This document shows, piece after piece, positions 17,300-26,043 of a stretch of 64,000 nucleotides of DNA. The stretch covers positions 4,526,001 to 4,590,000 of the forward strand of contig NZ_CAXUQC020000001.1 of NCBI RefSeq assembly GCF_964253025.1. The letters are read 5' to 3'. The translations under genes and the position numbers were made by a program. Position 1 is the first letter of the stretch; every line of letters starts with the position of its first letter. The notes under the pieces were generated by a model. That model searched no databases. It was not told the origin of the DNA and saw only the letters and a list, made by a program, of their open reading frames with translations. The DNA is from Rhizobacter sp964253025 (GTDB taxonomy: Bacteria > Pseudomonadota > Gammaproteobacteria > Burkholderiales > Burkholderiaceae_C).

Positions 17300-18292
17300 T
17301 CAGGCCAATGCTTCGGCCAGCAGGCGATAGCCCCGCAAGCGGGCGGTCTGGTCCGGCAGGTTCGAGACCACCATCACCTCCGAGGCGCCGCAGTCCCGGG
17401 CCCGCGCAAGCAGTTGCTCGGCCACCTCGTCGGGCGTTCCGATGAGGGCGAGTGCCCGGTACGACGCCACCACCCGTCGCTCGTCGGGCGTGTACGGGTA
17501 GGCGCGCGCCTCGTCGGGGAAGGGGAGCGGGCTGAACCGGCCGCTGCGGATGCGCAGCCAGGCCAGGTCCATGCTGGAGGCGAGGTAGTCGGCCTCCTCG
17601 GCCGTGGGCGCGCAGACCACCGACACGCCGAGGATGGTGTGCGGCTCGGGGAACTGGCGCGACGGCACGAAGGCCCGCCGGTAGGCCTCGAAGGCCGGTG
17701 CCGCGGGCGTCGGGCTGAAGTGGCTCGCGAACGAATAGCCCATGCCGGCCTCGGCGGCCATCTCTGCGCTCGCACCGCTCGACCCCAGCAGCCAGATGGG
17801 GGGCAGCGGCGCATCGTCCGGCATGGCCTTGAGGCGAGCCATCGGGTGGCCGTCCGGCAGGGGGCGTTCGCCCGACCAGGTCAGCAGCTCGCCGAGCAGT
17901 GCGGGAAACTGCTCGCCATCGAAGGCGCGCAGGGCACGCGTGGCCTGGGCATCGGAGCCGGGCGCCCGACCCAGGCCGAGGTCGATGCGGCCGGGATGCA
18001 ACGCCGACAAGGTGCGGAAGGCCTCGGCCACGCGCAGTGGGGCATGGTTCGGGAGCATCACGCCGCCGGAACCGATGCGCAGGCGTCGGGTGTGGGCGGC
18101 CACATGGGCGATGAGCACTTCGGGGGCGGCGCTCGCGACGGCCGGCATGCCGTGGTGCTCGGCAAACCAGAGGCGCTCGTAGCCCAGGTCGTCGGCGAGG
18201 CGGGCCAGGTCGACGGCGCGGCGCACCGACTCCGCGGCACTGCCACCGGTGCCCACCGGCACGAGGTCGAGAACGGAAAGGGGAATCTTCAT
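17300..18292 (-). CDS. LLM-class flavin-dependent oxidoreductase (MsnO8-type luciferase-like)
   Basis: This 330-residue TIM-barrel flavoenzyme belongs to the bacterial luciferase-like monooxygenases. It begins IPLSVLDLVPVGTGGSAAES, and has WFAEHHGMPAVASAAPEVLI, GSGGVMLPNHAPLRVAE and LGLGRAPGSD, all of the subgroup annotated MsnO8. The reduced flavin is presumably supplied by a separate reductase. The substrate is unknown. It lies 58 bases after the small gene at 18351-18587. Confidence 0.88.
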   Translation of the reverse strand: MKIPLSVLDLVPVGTGGSAAESVRRAVDLARLADDLGYERLWFAEHHGMPAVASAAPEVLIAHVAAHTRRLRIGSGGVMLPNHAPLRVAEAFRTLSALHPGRIDLGLGRAPGSDAQATRALRAFDGEQFPALLGELLTWSGERPLPDGHPMARLKAMPDDAPLPPIWLLGSSGASAEMAAEAGMGYSFASHFSPTPAAPAFEAYRRAFVPSRQFPEPHTILGVSVVCAPTAEEADYLASSMDLAWLRIRSGRFSPLPFPDEARAYPYTPDERRVVASYRALALIGTPDEVAEQLLARARDCGASEVMVVSNLPDQTARLRGYRLLAEALA

Positions 18293-18350
18293 GGCGCCAT
18301 CGTAGTGAGGCGCCCGAGCGCCGCGCGCCGCAGGGTCTTGGCCGAGACGT

Positions 18351-18587
18351 TCAGGACGTCATGTCGATGAACCGGCCCAGCTTGGGCGACGCCGCGAACT
18401 TCATCACCGCGCCGGGGTAAACCGTCAAGGTGTAGGCGCCGCCGTGGTCGAGCGTGATCGGGCCGAGGCTCGGCACGCTGGTGTTCAGCGGCACCAGCGG
18501 CAGGGGTGCCGCCCCGTTCTCGACGGCTTGCCGCACGAAACTGGCGAGGGCGGGCGGGAGGGCGGGACCGAGGGGCGAGACGAACAT
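18351..18587 (-). CDS. Small hypothetical protein
   Basis: This is a 78-residue frame, beginning MFVSPLGPALPPAL and ending KLGRFIDMTS. It has protein-like composition, with a strand-rich centre (SLGPITLDHGGAYTLTVYPG). No family is recognised and there is no good Shine-Dalgarno before the ATG. It lies upstream of the LLM gene on the same strand with 58 bases between, so co-transcription is possible. Confidence 0.4.
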   Translation of the reverse strand: MFVSPLGPALPPALASFVRQAVENGAAPLPLVPLNTSVPSLGPITLDHGGAYTLTVYPGAVMKFAASPKLGRFIDMTS

Positions 18588-18666
18588 GCCGGAGGCGGCC
18601 GGAACCAGGAGCGGCCCGCACTATAGCCGAGCCGCCCTGGCGCCGCCGCCGCCGGCCGTGCAGGAA

Positions 18667-19263
18667 TCAGACGGTGGCGGCGATTTGTTCGCGTGCCGTG
18701 GCCAGGCCGTTCTGCTCCGCCTCCGGGCCCATGGCCAGGCCCTCGGCATAGATGAACTCCACATCGGTCATGCCCAGGAAACCGAACAGCGTCTTGAGGT
18801 ACGGCACCTGCGTGTCGGCGGGCGCGTCGCGGTACACGCCGCCGCGCGTGAGCGCCACGTACACCTTCTTGCCGGTCAACAGGCCGACCGGTCCCTTGTC
18901 GGTGTAGGCGAAGGTGACCCGGGCGCGGGTGACGGCGTCGATCCAGTTCTTCAGGGCCGCCGGCACGCCGAAGTTGTACATGGGCACGCCCAGCACCACC
19001 ACGTCGGCGGCCTGGAGTTCGGCGATCAGCGCGTCATCGAGGGCCACGCGCGCGGCCTGCTCGGGCGTGCGTTGCTCAGCGGGGGTGAACAGCGCCTGCA
19101 GCGCGGCTTCGTCGAGGGCGGGGTGAGGATGGCGAGCGACGTCGCGCAGATTGAACGAAGCTTCGGGGTGGGACTGGCGCAGGCGCTGGACGATCTCGCC
19201 AGCGAGGCGGCTGGAGTGGGAGGCGTCGGCGCGGGCGCTGGAGTTGATCTGCAGGATGTTCAT
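18667..19263 (-). CDS. azoR: FMN-dependent NADH-azoreductase
   Basis: This 198-residue flavodoxin-fold enzyme performs two-electron reduction of azo dyes and quinones. The FMN phosphate loop is NSSARADASHSSRLA near residues 7-21. Other signatures are VVLGVPMYNFGVPAALKNWIDAV in two parts and LTRGGVYRDAP. Length fits the AzoR family. It is divergent from a LysR-type regulator 121 bases away, the common arrangement for these genes, so it is probably induced through that regulator by quinones or electrophiles. Confidence 0.92.
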   Translation of the reverse strand: MNILQINSSARADASHSSRLAGEIVQRLRQSHPEASFNLRDVARHPHPALDEAALQALFTPAEQRTPEQAARVALDDALIAELQAADVVVLGVPMYNFGVPAALKNWIDAVTRARVTFAYTDKGPVGLLTGKKVYVALTRGGVYRDAPADTQVPYLKTLFGFLGMTDVEFIYAEGLAMGPEAEQNGLATAREQIAATV

Positions 19264-19384
19264 GGCGGGGACCTTTCGGAAGCGGTACGGGGGGTGAGTC
19301 GATGGCTTGACTGTAGTTGTCCCGTTTGCAACCCGGAAGTCGTCTAAATGGATAACATTGTTCCATCAACGGAACGGAGTGGCG

Positions 19385-20371
19385 ATGAGCACCTTGGAAC
19401 CCAATGACCTGCTGATGTTTGCGCGTGTCGCCGAAGAAGGCAGCTTCAGCCGCGCCGGTGAGCGGCTCGGCCTGCCCAAGTCGACCGTGTCGCGCCGCAT
19501 CGCCGGCCTGGAGGCGAACCTGGGCGAGCGCCTGATGCTGCGCACCACCCGCAAGCTCACCCTCACCGACTTCGGCCACAGCGTGCTCGAGCATGCGCGC
19601 CAGGTGGTGGCCGAGGTCGAGGCCGCCGCGCAGCTGGCCCAGCACCGCCAGGTGGAGCCGAGCGGGCGGCTCCGCATCTCGATGCCCGGCGACTTCGCCA
19701 ACATCGTGCTCGGTCAGTTGATGACCGACTTCACCGCCCGCTATCCCGCGATCTCCCTGCAGGTCGACGTGTCGCCGCGCCGCGTGGATCTCATCGGCGA
19801 GAACTTCGACCTGGCCATCCGCATCGGCGACCTGGACGACGACGCCAACCTGGCCGCCCGGCGGCTCGCCACCTTCTCGTCGGGCCTGTACGCTTCGCCG
19901 GCCTACCTGGAACGCCGCGGTGTTCCTGCCGAACCGGCAGACCTCCTGCGGCACGATGCCCTGCAGCTCACCACCCAGCAGCGCGAGCCCTGGCCGTGGC
20001 TGCTGACGCGGGGCGACGCCGTCTGGAGCGGCGTGCCACCGAGCCGGGCCACGGCCAACTCGCCGGAACTGCTCATCCGGCTGGCGCGCGCGGGTGCCGG
20101 CATCACCGTGGTCACCGACCACTTCGCCGAACCGTACCTGACCGCTGGCGAGCTCGTGCCCGTGCTCGCCGAATGGCAGCTGCCGCCCATCGAGGCCTGG
20201 GCCGTGTTTCCCGGCCGTCGGTTGATGCCGGCCCGCACGCGGGTGTTCCTCGACGCACTGGAAGCCGAGTTCTCGCCGTCCCGCTGCCAGGCGGCCGAGG
20301 CCCGCTCGGTGCGCCTGCGCGCCGAACGCATCGCCGCCTCGCAGCGTGTGCGGACGATGCCGGCTGACTGA
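19385..20371 (+). CDS. LysR-family transcriptional regulator
   Basis: This 328-residue protein starts at MSTLEPNDLLMF; GGAG sits before ATG 19385, although the frame is open to 19307. The N-terminal winged helix (FARVAEEGSFSRAGERLGLP, then KSTVSRRIAGLEANLGERLM) is a standard LysR HTH. The effector domain follows with SGRLRISMPGDFANIVLGQL. It is of the subgroup related to CrgA/DmlR. It is divergent from azoR, which is its likely target. Confidence 0.9.
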   Translation: MSTLEPNDLLMFARVAEEGSFSRAGERLGLPKSTVSRRIAGLEANLGERLMLRTTRKLTLTDFGHSVLEHARQVVAEVEAAAQLAQHRQVEPSGRLRISMPGDFANIVLGQLMTDFTARYPAISLQVDVSPRRVDLIGENFDLAIRIGDLDDDANLAARRLATFSSGLYASPAYLERRGVPAEPADLLRHDALQLTTQQREPWPWLLTRGDAVWSGVPPSRATANSPELLIRLARAGAGITVVTDHFAEPYLTAGELVPVLAEWQLPPIEAWAVFPGRRLMPARTRVFLDALEAEFSPSRCQAAEARSVRLRAERIAASQRVRTMPAD

Positions 20372-20495
20372 GCGGGACGCGGGGGAATCTCGTCCTACAC
20401 GCTCGCGGGGCGTCGCTGTCCGGCCTACGCTGCGCGCTATTCACACACCGCGATTCCGCCTGCGAGTCGCTCATTCACCCCGCCGAGGAGCCGCC

Positions 20496-20993
20496 ATGAA
20501 CGCCGTGGACCTGTTGATCACCCAGCACCGCACGCTCGAATCCAAGTTCGACGACCTGATGACCGCCGTCGACGCCGGATCGGCCGCCCGCTGCCGGGCG
20601 CTCCTCGCCGAGGCGGGCGACGACCTGACGGTGCACATCGCCTCGGAAGAGCAGGTGTTCTATCCGGCGGTGAAGGCCCGGCGCACGAAGGACATCCTGA
20701 TGGAGTCCCTCGAAGAGCACCTGTCGCTCAAGCGCTTGCTCGCCGACCTGCTGGCACTCGACCCCGGGGAGGCGACCTTCAAGCCCAAGGCCAAGGTGCT
20801 GCAGGAGCAGACCGAGCACCACCACAAGGAAGAGGAGAACCACCTCTTTCCCCAGGTGCAGAAGCTGATGGACCCGGCCGAGCTCGACACCCTGGGCGAG
20901 GCGATGCTGGCCCTGCAACAGCAGCTGCGCGCCGAAGGCGAGCCCCGCGAGGCGGTGGCCGACGAGACCGATGCGGCCGCGCCCCTTCACTGA
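20496..20993 (+). CDS. Hemerythrin HHE-domain protein
   Basis: This 165-residue four-helix protein has metal-ligand-like residues in the order H11 (ITQHRT), a HIASEE motif near 48-53, EEHLSLKR and TEHHHKEEENHLFP. This pattern fits the HHE cation-binding family, which binds a di-iron centre and senses or carries oxygen or NO. The start has GAGGAG six bases upstream. The acidic tail (EGEPREAVADETDAAAP) is disordered. It stands alone on the plus strand. Confidence 0.88.
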   Translation: MNAVDLLITQHRTLESKFDDLMTAVDAGSAARCRALLAEAGDDLTVHIASEEQVFYPAVKARRTKDILMESLEEHLSLKRLLADLLALDPGEATFKPKAKVLQEQTEHHHKEEENHLFPQVQKLMDPAELDTLGEAMLALQQQLRAEGEPREAVADETDAAAPLH

Positions 20994-21082
20994 TTCTTGA
21001 GGGGCCGGACGCGCTCGCGTCCTACAGCGCCGCACCGGGCTGGGGACTACGCTGGGACTCATTGCCAGACCGGGAGTCCAAC

Positions 21083-21598
21083 ATGATTCGTGCCATCGTC
21101 GTCTTCCTCGGGCTCACGCTCGTGGGCTTGTTCGCCCTGCTCAACTGGGATGCGTTCACCACGCCGACCGCGCTGTCGCTCGGCGTCACCACGGTGCAGG
21201 CGCCGCTGGGCCTGGTGATGCTAGGGATGCTCGTCTTCTTCAGCGTGGTGTTCGTCGTGTGGGCCATGTCCCTTCAGGCGGGCGCCCTGATGGAGGCCCG
21301 TCGCCTCACACGCGAACTGCAGACGCAGCGCGAGCTGGCCGACAAGGCCGAGGCATCCCGCTTCACCGAACTGCGTGCCTTCCTCAGCAACGAGCTGTCC
21401 ACCGTGTCCGTCGCCCAGGAACAGATGCGCGCCGTGCTCGTCTCGCGCATGGACCGTGTGCAGGATGCGGCCCGCGCCTCCCAGGAGGAGACGGCCAACA
21501 CCTTGTCCGCCTACATCGGCGAACTGGAAGACCGCCTCGAGCGGGCCCGCGTCGTCCCGGCCCAGTACGAGCGGAACGACGTCCTCGTTTCACGCTGA
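21083..21598 (+). CDS. LapA-like small inner-membrane protein with coiled coil
   Basis: This 171-residue protein has two membrane segments at the N-terminus (MIRAIVVFLGLTLVGLFALL, then LGLVMLGMLVFFSVVFVVWA), separated by a short loop with N-W-D-A-F. A long charged coiled coil from about residue 70 follows. This is the layout of the LapA (DUF1049) family. The start ATG 21083 follows GGGAGTCCAAC. The function is unclear. It is convergent with the second RND operon. Confidence 0.65.
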   Translation: MIRAIVVFLGLTLVGLFALLNWDAFTTPTALSLGVTTVQAPLGLVMLGMLVFFSVVFVVWAMSLQAGALMEARRLTRELQTQRELADKAEASRFTELRAFLSNELSTVSVAQEQMRAVLVSRMDRVQDAARASQEETANTLSAYIGELEDRLERARVVPAQYERNDVLVSR

Positions 21599-21668
21599 CC
21601 ATGCCGCGCCGCGCCGCGGCACGCAGGCGTTGTGCCCACCGGGCCCCCGCCTGTGCCCGGCTGCCGAT

Positions 21669-24600
21669 TCAGCTTCGTGGGGGCGTGATGGCCGGCTCCG
21701 GGCTGCTCCCGGATGCCGACTGCGGCCCCGGCCCACCCGGCTCACCGGCGTCGTCATGCGCATGCGGGTGGCGATGGAACCGCCGGCCGACCCACTGCAC
21801 CGCATCGTCGACGAAGGTGAACACCACCGGAATGACGAGCAGGCTGAGGAAGGTGGACGTGATCAACCCGCCGATCACCACGATGGCCATGGGGGCCCGG
21901 AAGCTCGGGTCGACCCCGATGCCCAGCGCAATCGGCATCATGCCGGCACCCATCGCGATGGTCGTCATCACGATGGGGCGCGCCCGCTTGTGGCAGGCAT
22001 CGAGCAGGGCGTCCCAGCGCGACATGCCCCGGTCGCGGCGCGCCATGATGGCGTACTCCACCAGCAGGATGGAGTTCTTGGTCGCGATGCCCATGAGCAT
22101 GATCAGCCCGATCATCGAGGGCATCGACAGCGCCGTGCGCGTGAGGAACAGCGCCAGGAAGGCGCCCGGGATCGACAGCACCAGGGCGGCGAGGATGGTC
22201 ACCGGCTGCACGAAGTCCTTGAACAGCAGCACCAGCACGATGTAGATGCACAGCACGCCCGTGAGCATGGCGAGGCCGAAGCTCGCGAAGAGCTCGGCCA
22301 TGGCCTCGGCGTCGCCCACCGTCGTCTGGATCACGCCCGGCGGCAGCTGGCGCAGGCTCGGCAAGGCCAGTGCCTCGCGCTCCACCTCGCCGAGCGGACG
22401 CTGGTTGAGCTCGATCTCGAAGTTGATGTTGCGCTGGCGGTCGTAGCGGTCGATCTCGGCCGGGCCGCTCTCGATGTTCAGCGAGGCCACGTTGCCCAGC
22501 ATCACCGGGCCGCGCGCGCCGGGCACCGCCAGCCGTGACAGCAGGTCGAGGTCGGCCCGCGCCTCGGGGGCGAGCTTGACGAGCACGGGCACCTGCCGCT
22601 GCGACAGGTTCAGCTTGGCGAGCCCCTGGTCATAGTCGCCCGCGGTCGCGATGCGCAGCGTCTCGGCCATGGCCGTCGACGTCACGCCGAGGTCGGCCGC
22701 ACGGGCGAAGTCGGGTCGGACGATGAGCTCCGGGCGCACGAGGCTGGAGGTGGAGGTGATGCCGCCGATGCCCTTGATGGTGCGCAGCTCGCGCTCGACC
22801 TTGGCCGCGTGCTCGCTGAGCACCCGGCCGTCTTCGCCGGCCAGCACCAGCACGTACTTCTCGCTCGAGGCGCCGAGGCCCACCTTCACCCGCGCGCCGG
22901 GCACCACGGCAAGGTCCTCGCGCAGCTGGCCTTCGATGGCCTGCTTGCTCAAGCCCTTGCGTTCGCCCCGCGGCGTCATGTTGATGGTGAGCGTGGCCTT
23001 GCGCACCTCGGGCACGCCGGCCGGCGCGAACGGGTCGGCGCCCGTCGCGCCGCCGCCCACGGTGGTGTAGATCAGCTTGATGTGCTCGTTCTTCTCGAGA
23101 ATGGCCCGCGCCTGCTCGGCCGCGGCAAAGGTCTGCTTGAAGGTGCTGCCCGGCGGCAGCGTGAGCGTCACCTGCGTCTGCGACAGGTCGTCCGGCGGGA
23201 TGAAGCCGGTGGGCAGCAGCGGCACCAGCATGAACGAACCGACGAGGAACACGACCGCGGCGAGCGTCGTCTTGATGCGGTGCTTCAGGCACCACTGCGC
23301 CCAGCGCATGTAGATCGAGATCCAGCGCCCCTCATGGTGCTCCTTGCGCGGCCGGCGCAGCACGTACGCGGCCATCATCGGCGTGAGCATGCGGGCCACC
23401 ACGAGCGAGAAGAACACCGCGATGGCGGCCGTCCAGCCGAACTGCACGAAGAACTTGCCCGGCACGCCGCTCATGAAGGCGGTCGGCAGGAAGACCGCGA
23501 TGAGCGTGAAGGTGGTGGCGATGACGGCCAGGCCGATCTCGTCGGCGGCCTCCATGGCCGCCTGGAACGGCGTCTTGCCCATGCGCAGGTGGCGCATGAT
23601 GTTCTCGATCTCCACGATGGCGTCGTCCACCAGGATGCCGACCACCAGCGACAGCGAGAGCAGGGTCACGCCGTTGAGCGTGAAGCCGAAGAGGTACATG
23701 ACCCCGAAGGCGGGGATGACCGACAGCGGCAAGGCGGTCGCGGCCACCAGCGTGGCGCGCCAGTCACGCAGGAAGAACCACACCACGATGATGGCCAGCA
23801 CCGCGCCTTCGTAGAGCAGCATCATCGAGCCGTCGTAGTTCTCCTGAACGGGGTCGACGAAGTTGAACGCCTCGGTGAAGGTGACCTCGGGGTGGGCCGC
23901 GCGCAGCACTTCCAGCTGCTGGCGGACGCCCGCGGCCACTTCGGTCTCGCCGCCGCCGCGGGTGCGGGTGATCTCGAAGCCCACGACCGGCTGGCCGTTG
24001 AGCAGGGCGGCGGACCGCTTCTCCGCCACGGTGTCCGAGACTTCGGCCACCTGGTCCAGGCGCACATGCCGGCCATCGCTGAGGGCGATCTCCATCGCGG
24101 CCAGCTCATCGGCCGAGCGGACCGTGGCGATGGTGCGCACCGACTGCTCGGCGCCGCCAACGTCGGTGCGGCCCCCCGAGGCCTCGGTCTGCGTCTGGCG
24201 CAGCTGGCGCGAGATGTCGGCCGCGGTGGCGTTCAGGGCGAGCAGGCGCTCCGGGTCAAGCTCGACATGGACCTCGCGCGCCGCACCGCCCACGCGCGAC
24301 ACGGCGCCCACGCCCTTGACGGTCAGCATCGACTTCACGACCGTGTTGTCGACGAACCAGCTCAACGCCTCCTCGTCCATGCGCGAGGAGGCCACGGTGT
24401 AGGTGAGGATGGGTGAGCCGGACAGCTCGACCTTCGAGATGATGGGGTCGCGCAGGTCGGCGGGCAGGTCGGAGCGCACGCGCGACACCGCGTCGCGCAC
24501 GTCGTCCACGGCCTCCTGCACCGTCTTCTCCAGGCGGAACTCGACGGTGATGGTGGTCGTGCCATCCTGCACCTTGGTGTAGATGTGCTTGATGCCCTGC

Positions 24601-24824
24601 ACCGTGGCAAGCGAGTTCTCGATCTTGCGCGCGACCTCGGTTTCGAGCTGGGCGGGCGACGCTCCCGGGAGGGAGGCCACCACCGTCACCGTGGGCAGCT
24701 CGATGTCGGGAAAGTTCTGGATCTTCATCGCGCTGAAGCTCACCAGGCCCACGAGCGTGAGCATGATGAACAGCAGCACCCCGGGAATCGGGTTGCGGAT
24801 CGACCACGAGGAAACGTTCATCAT
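21669..24824 (-). CDS. RND efflux pump, second system (HAE1-like)
   Basis: This 1051-residue proton-driven pump begins VSSWSIRNPIPGVLLFIMLT. The TM4 motif GILVDDAIVEIENIMRHL carries the Asp pair of the proton relay, and the second half has MGIATKNSILLVEYAI. It is full length with two large periplasmic loops. The sequence is distant from the first pump, closer to the MdtB/MdtC-like or general efflux RND group than to AcrB. It is the last gene of the channel-adaptor-pump unit, 15 bases after the adaptor. Substrates are unknown. Confidence 0.93.
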   Translation of the reverse strand: MMNVSSWSIRNPIPGVLLFIMLTLVGLVSFSAMKIQNFPDIELPTVTVVASLPGASPAQLETEVARKIENSLATVQGIKHIYTKVQDGTTTITVEFRLEKTVQEAVDDVRDAVSRVRSDLPADLRDPIISKVELSGSPILTYTVASSRMDEEALSWFVDNTVVKSMLTVKGVGAVSRVGGAAREVHVELDPERLLALNATAADISRQLRQTQTEASGGRTDVGGAEQSVRTIATVRSADELAAMEIALSDGRHVRLDQVAEVSDTVAEKRSAALLNGQPVVGFEITRTRGGGETEVAAGVRQQLEVLRAAHPEVTFTEAFNFVDPVQENYDGSMMLLYEGAVLAIIVVWFFLRDWRATLVAATALPLSVIPAFGVMYLFGFTLNGVTLLSLSLVVGILVDDAIVEIENIMRHLRMGKTPFQAAMEAADEIGLAVIATTFTLIAVFLPTAFMSGVPGKFFVQFGWTAAIAVFFSLVVARMLTPMMAAYVLRRPRKEHHEGRWISIYMRWAQWCLKHRIKTTLAAVVFLVGSFMLVPLLPTGFIPPDDLSQTQVTLTLPPGSTFKQTFAAAEQARAILEKNEHIKLIYTTVGGGATGADPFAPAGVPEVRKATLTINMTPRGERKGLSKQAIEGQLREDLAVVPGARVKVGLGASSEKYVLVLAGEDGRVLSEHAAKVERELRTIKGIGGITSTSSLVRPELIVRPDFARAADLGVTSTAMAETLRIATAGDYDQGLAKLNLSQRQVPVLVKLAPEARADLDLLSRLAVPGARGPVMLGNVASLNIESGPAEIDRYDRQRNINFEIELNQRPLGEVEREALALPSLRQLPPGVIQTTVGDAEAMAELFASFGLAMLTGVLCIYIVLVLLFKDFVQPVTILAALVLSIPGAFLALFLTRTALSMPSMIGLIMLMGIATKNSILLVEYAIMARRDRGMSRWDALLDACHKRARPIVMTTIAMGAGMMPIALGIGVDPSFRAPMAIVVIGGLITSTFLSLLVIPVVFTFVDDAVQWVGRRFHRHPHAHDDAGEPGGPGPQSASGSSPEPAITPPRS

Positions 24825-24839
24825 GGGAAGTTCCTTCGC

Positions 24840-25991
24840 TCAGCGGCCGGCCGGTGCGGCAGCCTGGGCCGGCGCGGGCGTTGGCGCAGAGGCGGCGTTC
24901 GCCGCCTGCACCACGCGCACCAGGTCGCCGTCGCCGAGGAACCCGCCACCGCTGGCCACCACCCGGGCGTCCGCGGGCAGGCCGTCCAGCACCTCGATGC
25001 GGTCGCCCAGTCGGCGGCCCACCTTGAGCTTGAGTTGGCTGACCTTGTTGTCCGGACCGACGCGCAGGGCGTAGTGGAAGCCGTCACGCAGGTTCACCGC
25101 GCTCTGCGGCAGGGTCGTGGCCTGGCTGCTGCCGATCTCGATCTCACCACGGGCGAACATGCCGGCACGCGCCTCGTCGCTGCTCGCCAGGTCGACGTAC
25201 ACCAGGCCATTGCGGGTCTGCACATCGACCGTCGGACCGACCATGCGCACCTTGCCGGCCAGCCGCGAGCCGGAGGCACCGATCACCTCCACGGCCTGGC
25301 CCGGCTTGACCCGGCCCAGGTCGGTCGCGGGCACCTCGGCGCGCCATTCGAGTCGGCCTTGGCGGATCAGTCGGAAGAGTTCCTGCCCTGCGGGCAGCAC
25401 CGCCCCGACGGTGGCGGAACGGGCGGAGATGATGCCGTTGTCGGGGGCCACCACGCGGGTCTGGCCGAGCCGCAGCTGCTGGGCCCGGGCCATGGCGCGC
25501 TGCGCCTCCAGCCGCGCCTGGGCGGTGCGCTCCGCCGTCAGGTACTGGTTGATCTGCTGTGCACTCAGCGCGCCGGTCGTCTGCAGGTCGCGCGCCCGTT
25601 GCGCGTTGGCGGCCGCCTCGGCGAGTGCCGCCTCGGCCTCGGCCACCGACGCCTTGATCTGCGCCTGTTCGGCCAGTACCGTCTCCGGCGCGAAGGTGGC
25701 CAGCACCTGGCCCCGCTTCACGCTGTCACCCACGTTGACGCGCACTTCGGCCAGCCGCAGGCCATTCGCCTCCGTGCCCACGCTCGCCTCCTGCCAGGGG
25801 GCGATGTTGCCGTTGGCGGCGATGCGCATCGGGATGGCCATGCGCTGCGGCTGCACCACGGTGACCGTCAGTGCGGGGCGTGGGGCCTCAGCCGGCTCCG
25901 GGTCGGCCGCGCGGGCGCTGTAGGTGAGGGCGCCGAGCAGGAGCAAGGCGGCGGCGATGGTGAGAACGAAGGGCTGCAGACGAGCGTTCAT
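24840..25991 (-). CDS. RND periplasmic adaptor, second system
   Basis: This 383-residue membrane-fusion protein begins MNARLQPFVLTIAAALLLLG with a signal peptide cleaved near YSARAADP; there is no lipobox. Sandwich halves (IAANGNIAPWQEASVGTEAN and RVVAPDNGIISARSATVGAV) flank an Ala-rich coiled coil. ATG 25991 is used because the signal peptide starts there; the frame opens to 26060. It follows the channel gene by 52 bases. The tail is Ala/Pro-rich. Confidence 0.92.
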   Translation of the reverse strand: MNARLQPFVLTIAAALLLLGALTYSARAADPEPAEAPRPALTVTVVQPQRMAIPMRIAANGNIAPWQEASVGTEANGLRLAEVRVNVGDSVKRGQVLATFAPETVLAEQAQIKASVAEAEAALAEAAANAQRARDLQTTGALSAQQINQYLTAERTAQARLEAQRAMARAQQLRLGQTRVVAPDNGIISARSATVGAVLPAGQELFRLIRQGRLEWRAEVPATDLGRVKPGQAVEVIGASGSRLAGKVRMVGPTVDVQTRNGLVYVDLASSDEARAGMFARGEIEIGSSQATTLPQSAVNLRDGFHYALRVGPDNKVSQLKLKVGRRLGDRIEVLDGLPADARVVASGGGFLGDGDLVRVVQAANAASAPTPAPAQAAAPAGR

Positions 25992-26043
25992 GGGCAGGAT
26001 CCGGGGACGGGGTTCGGGGCAACTCACGGAAGGGGCGAGCGAA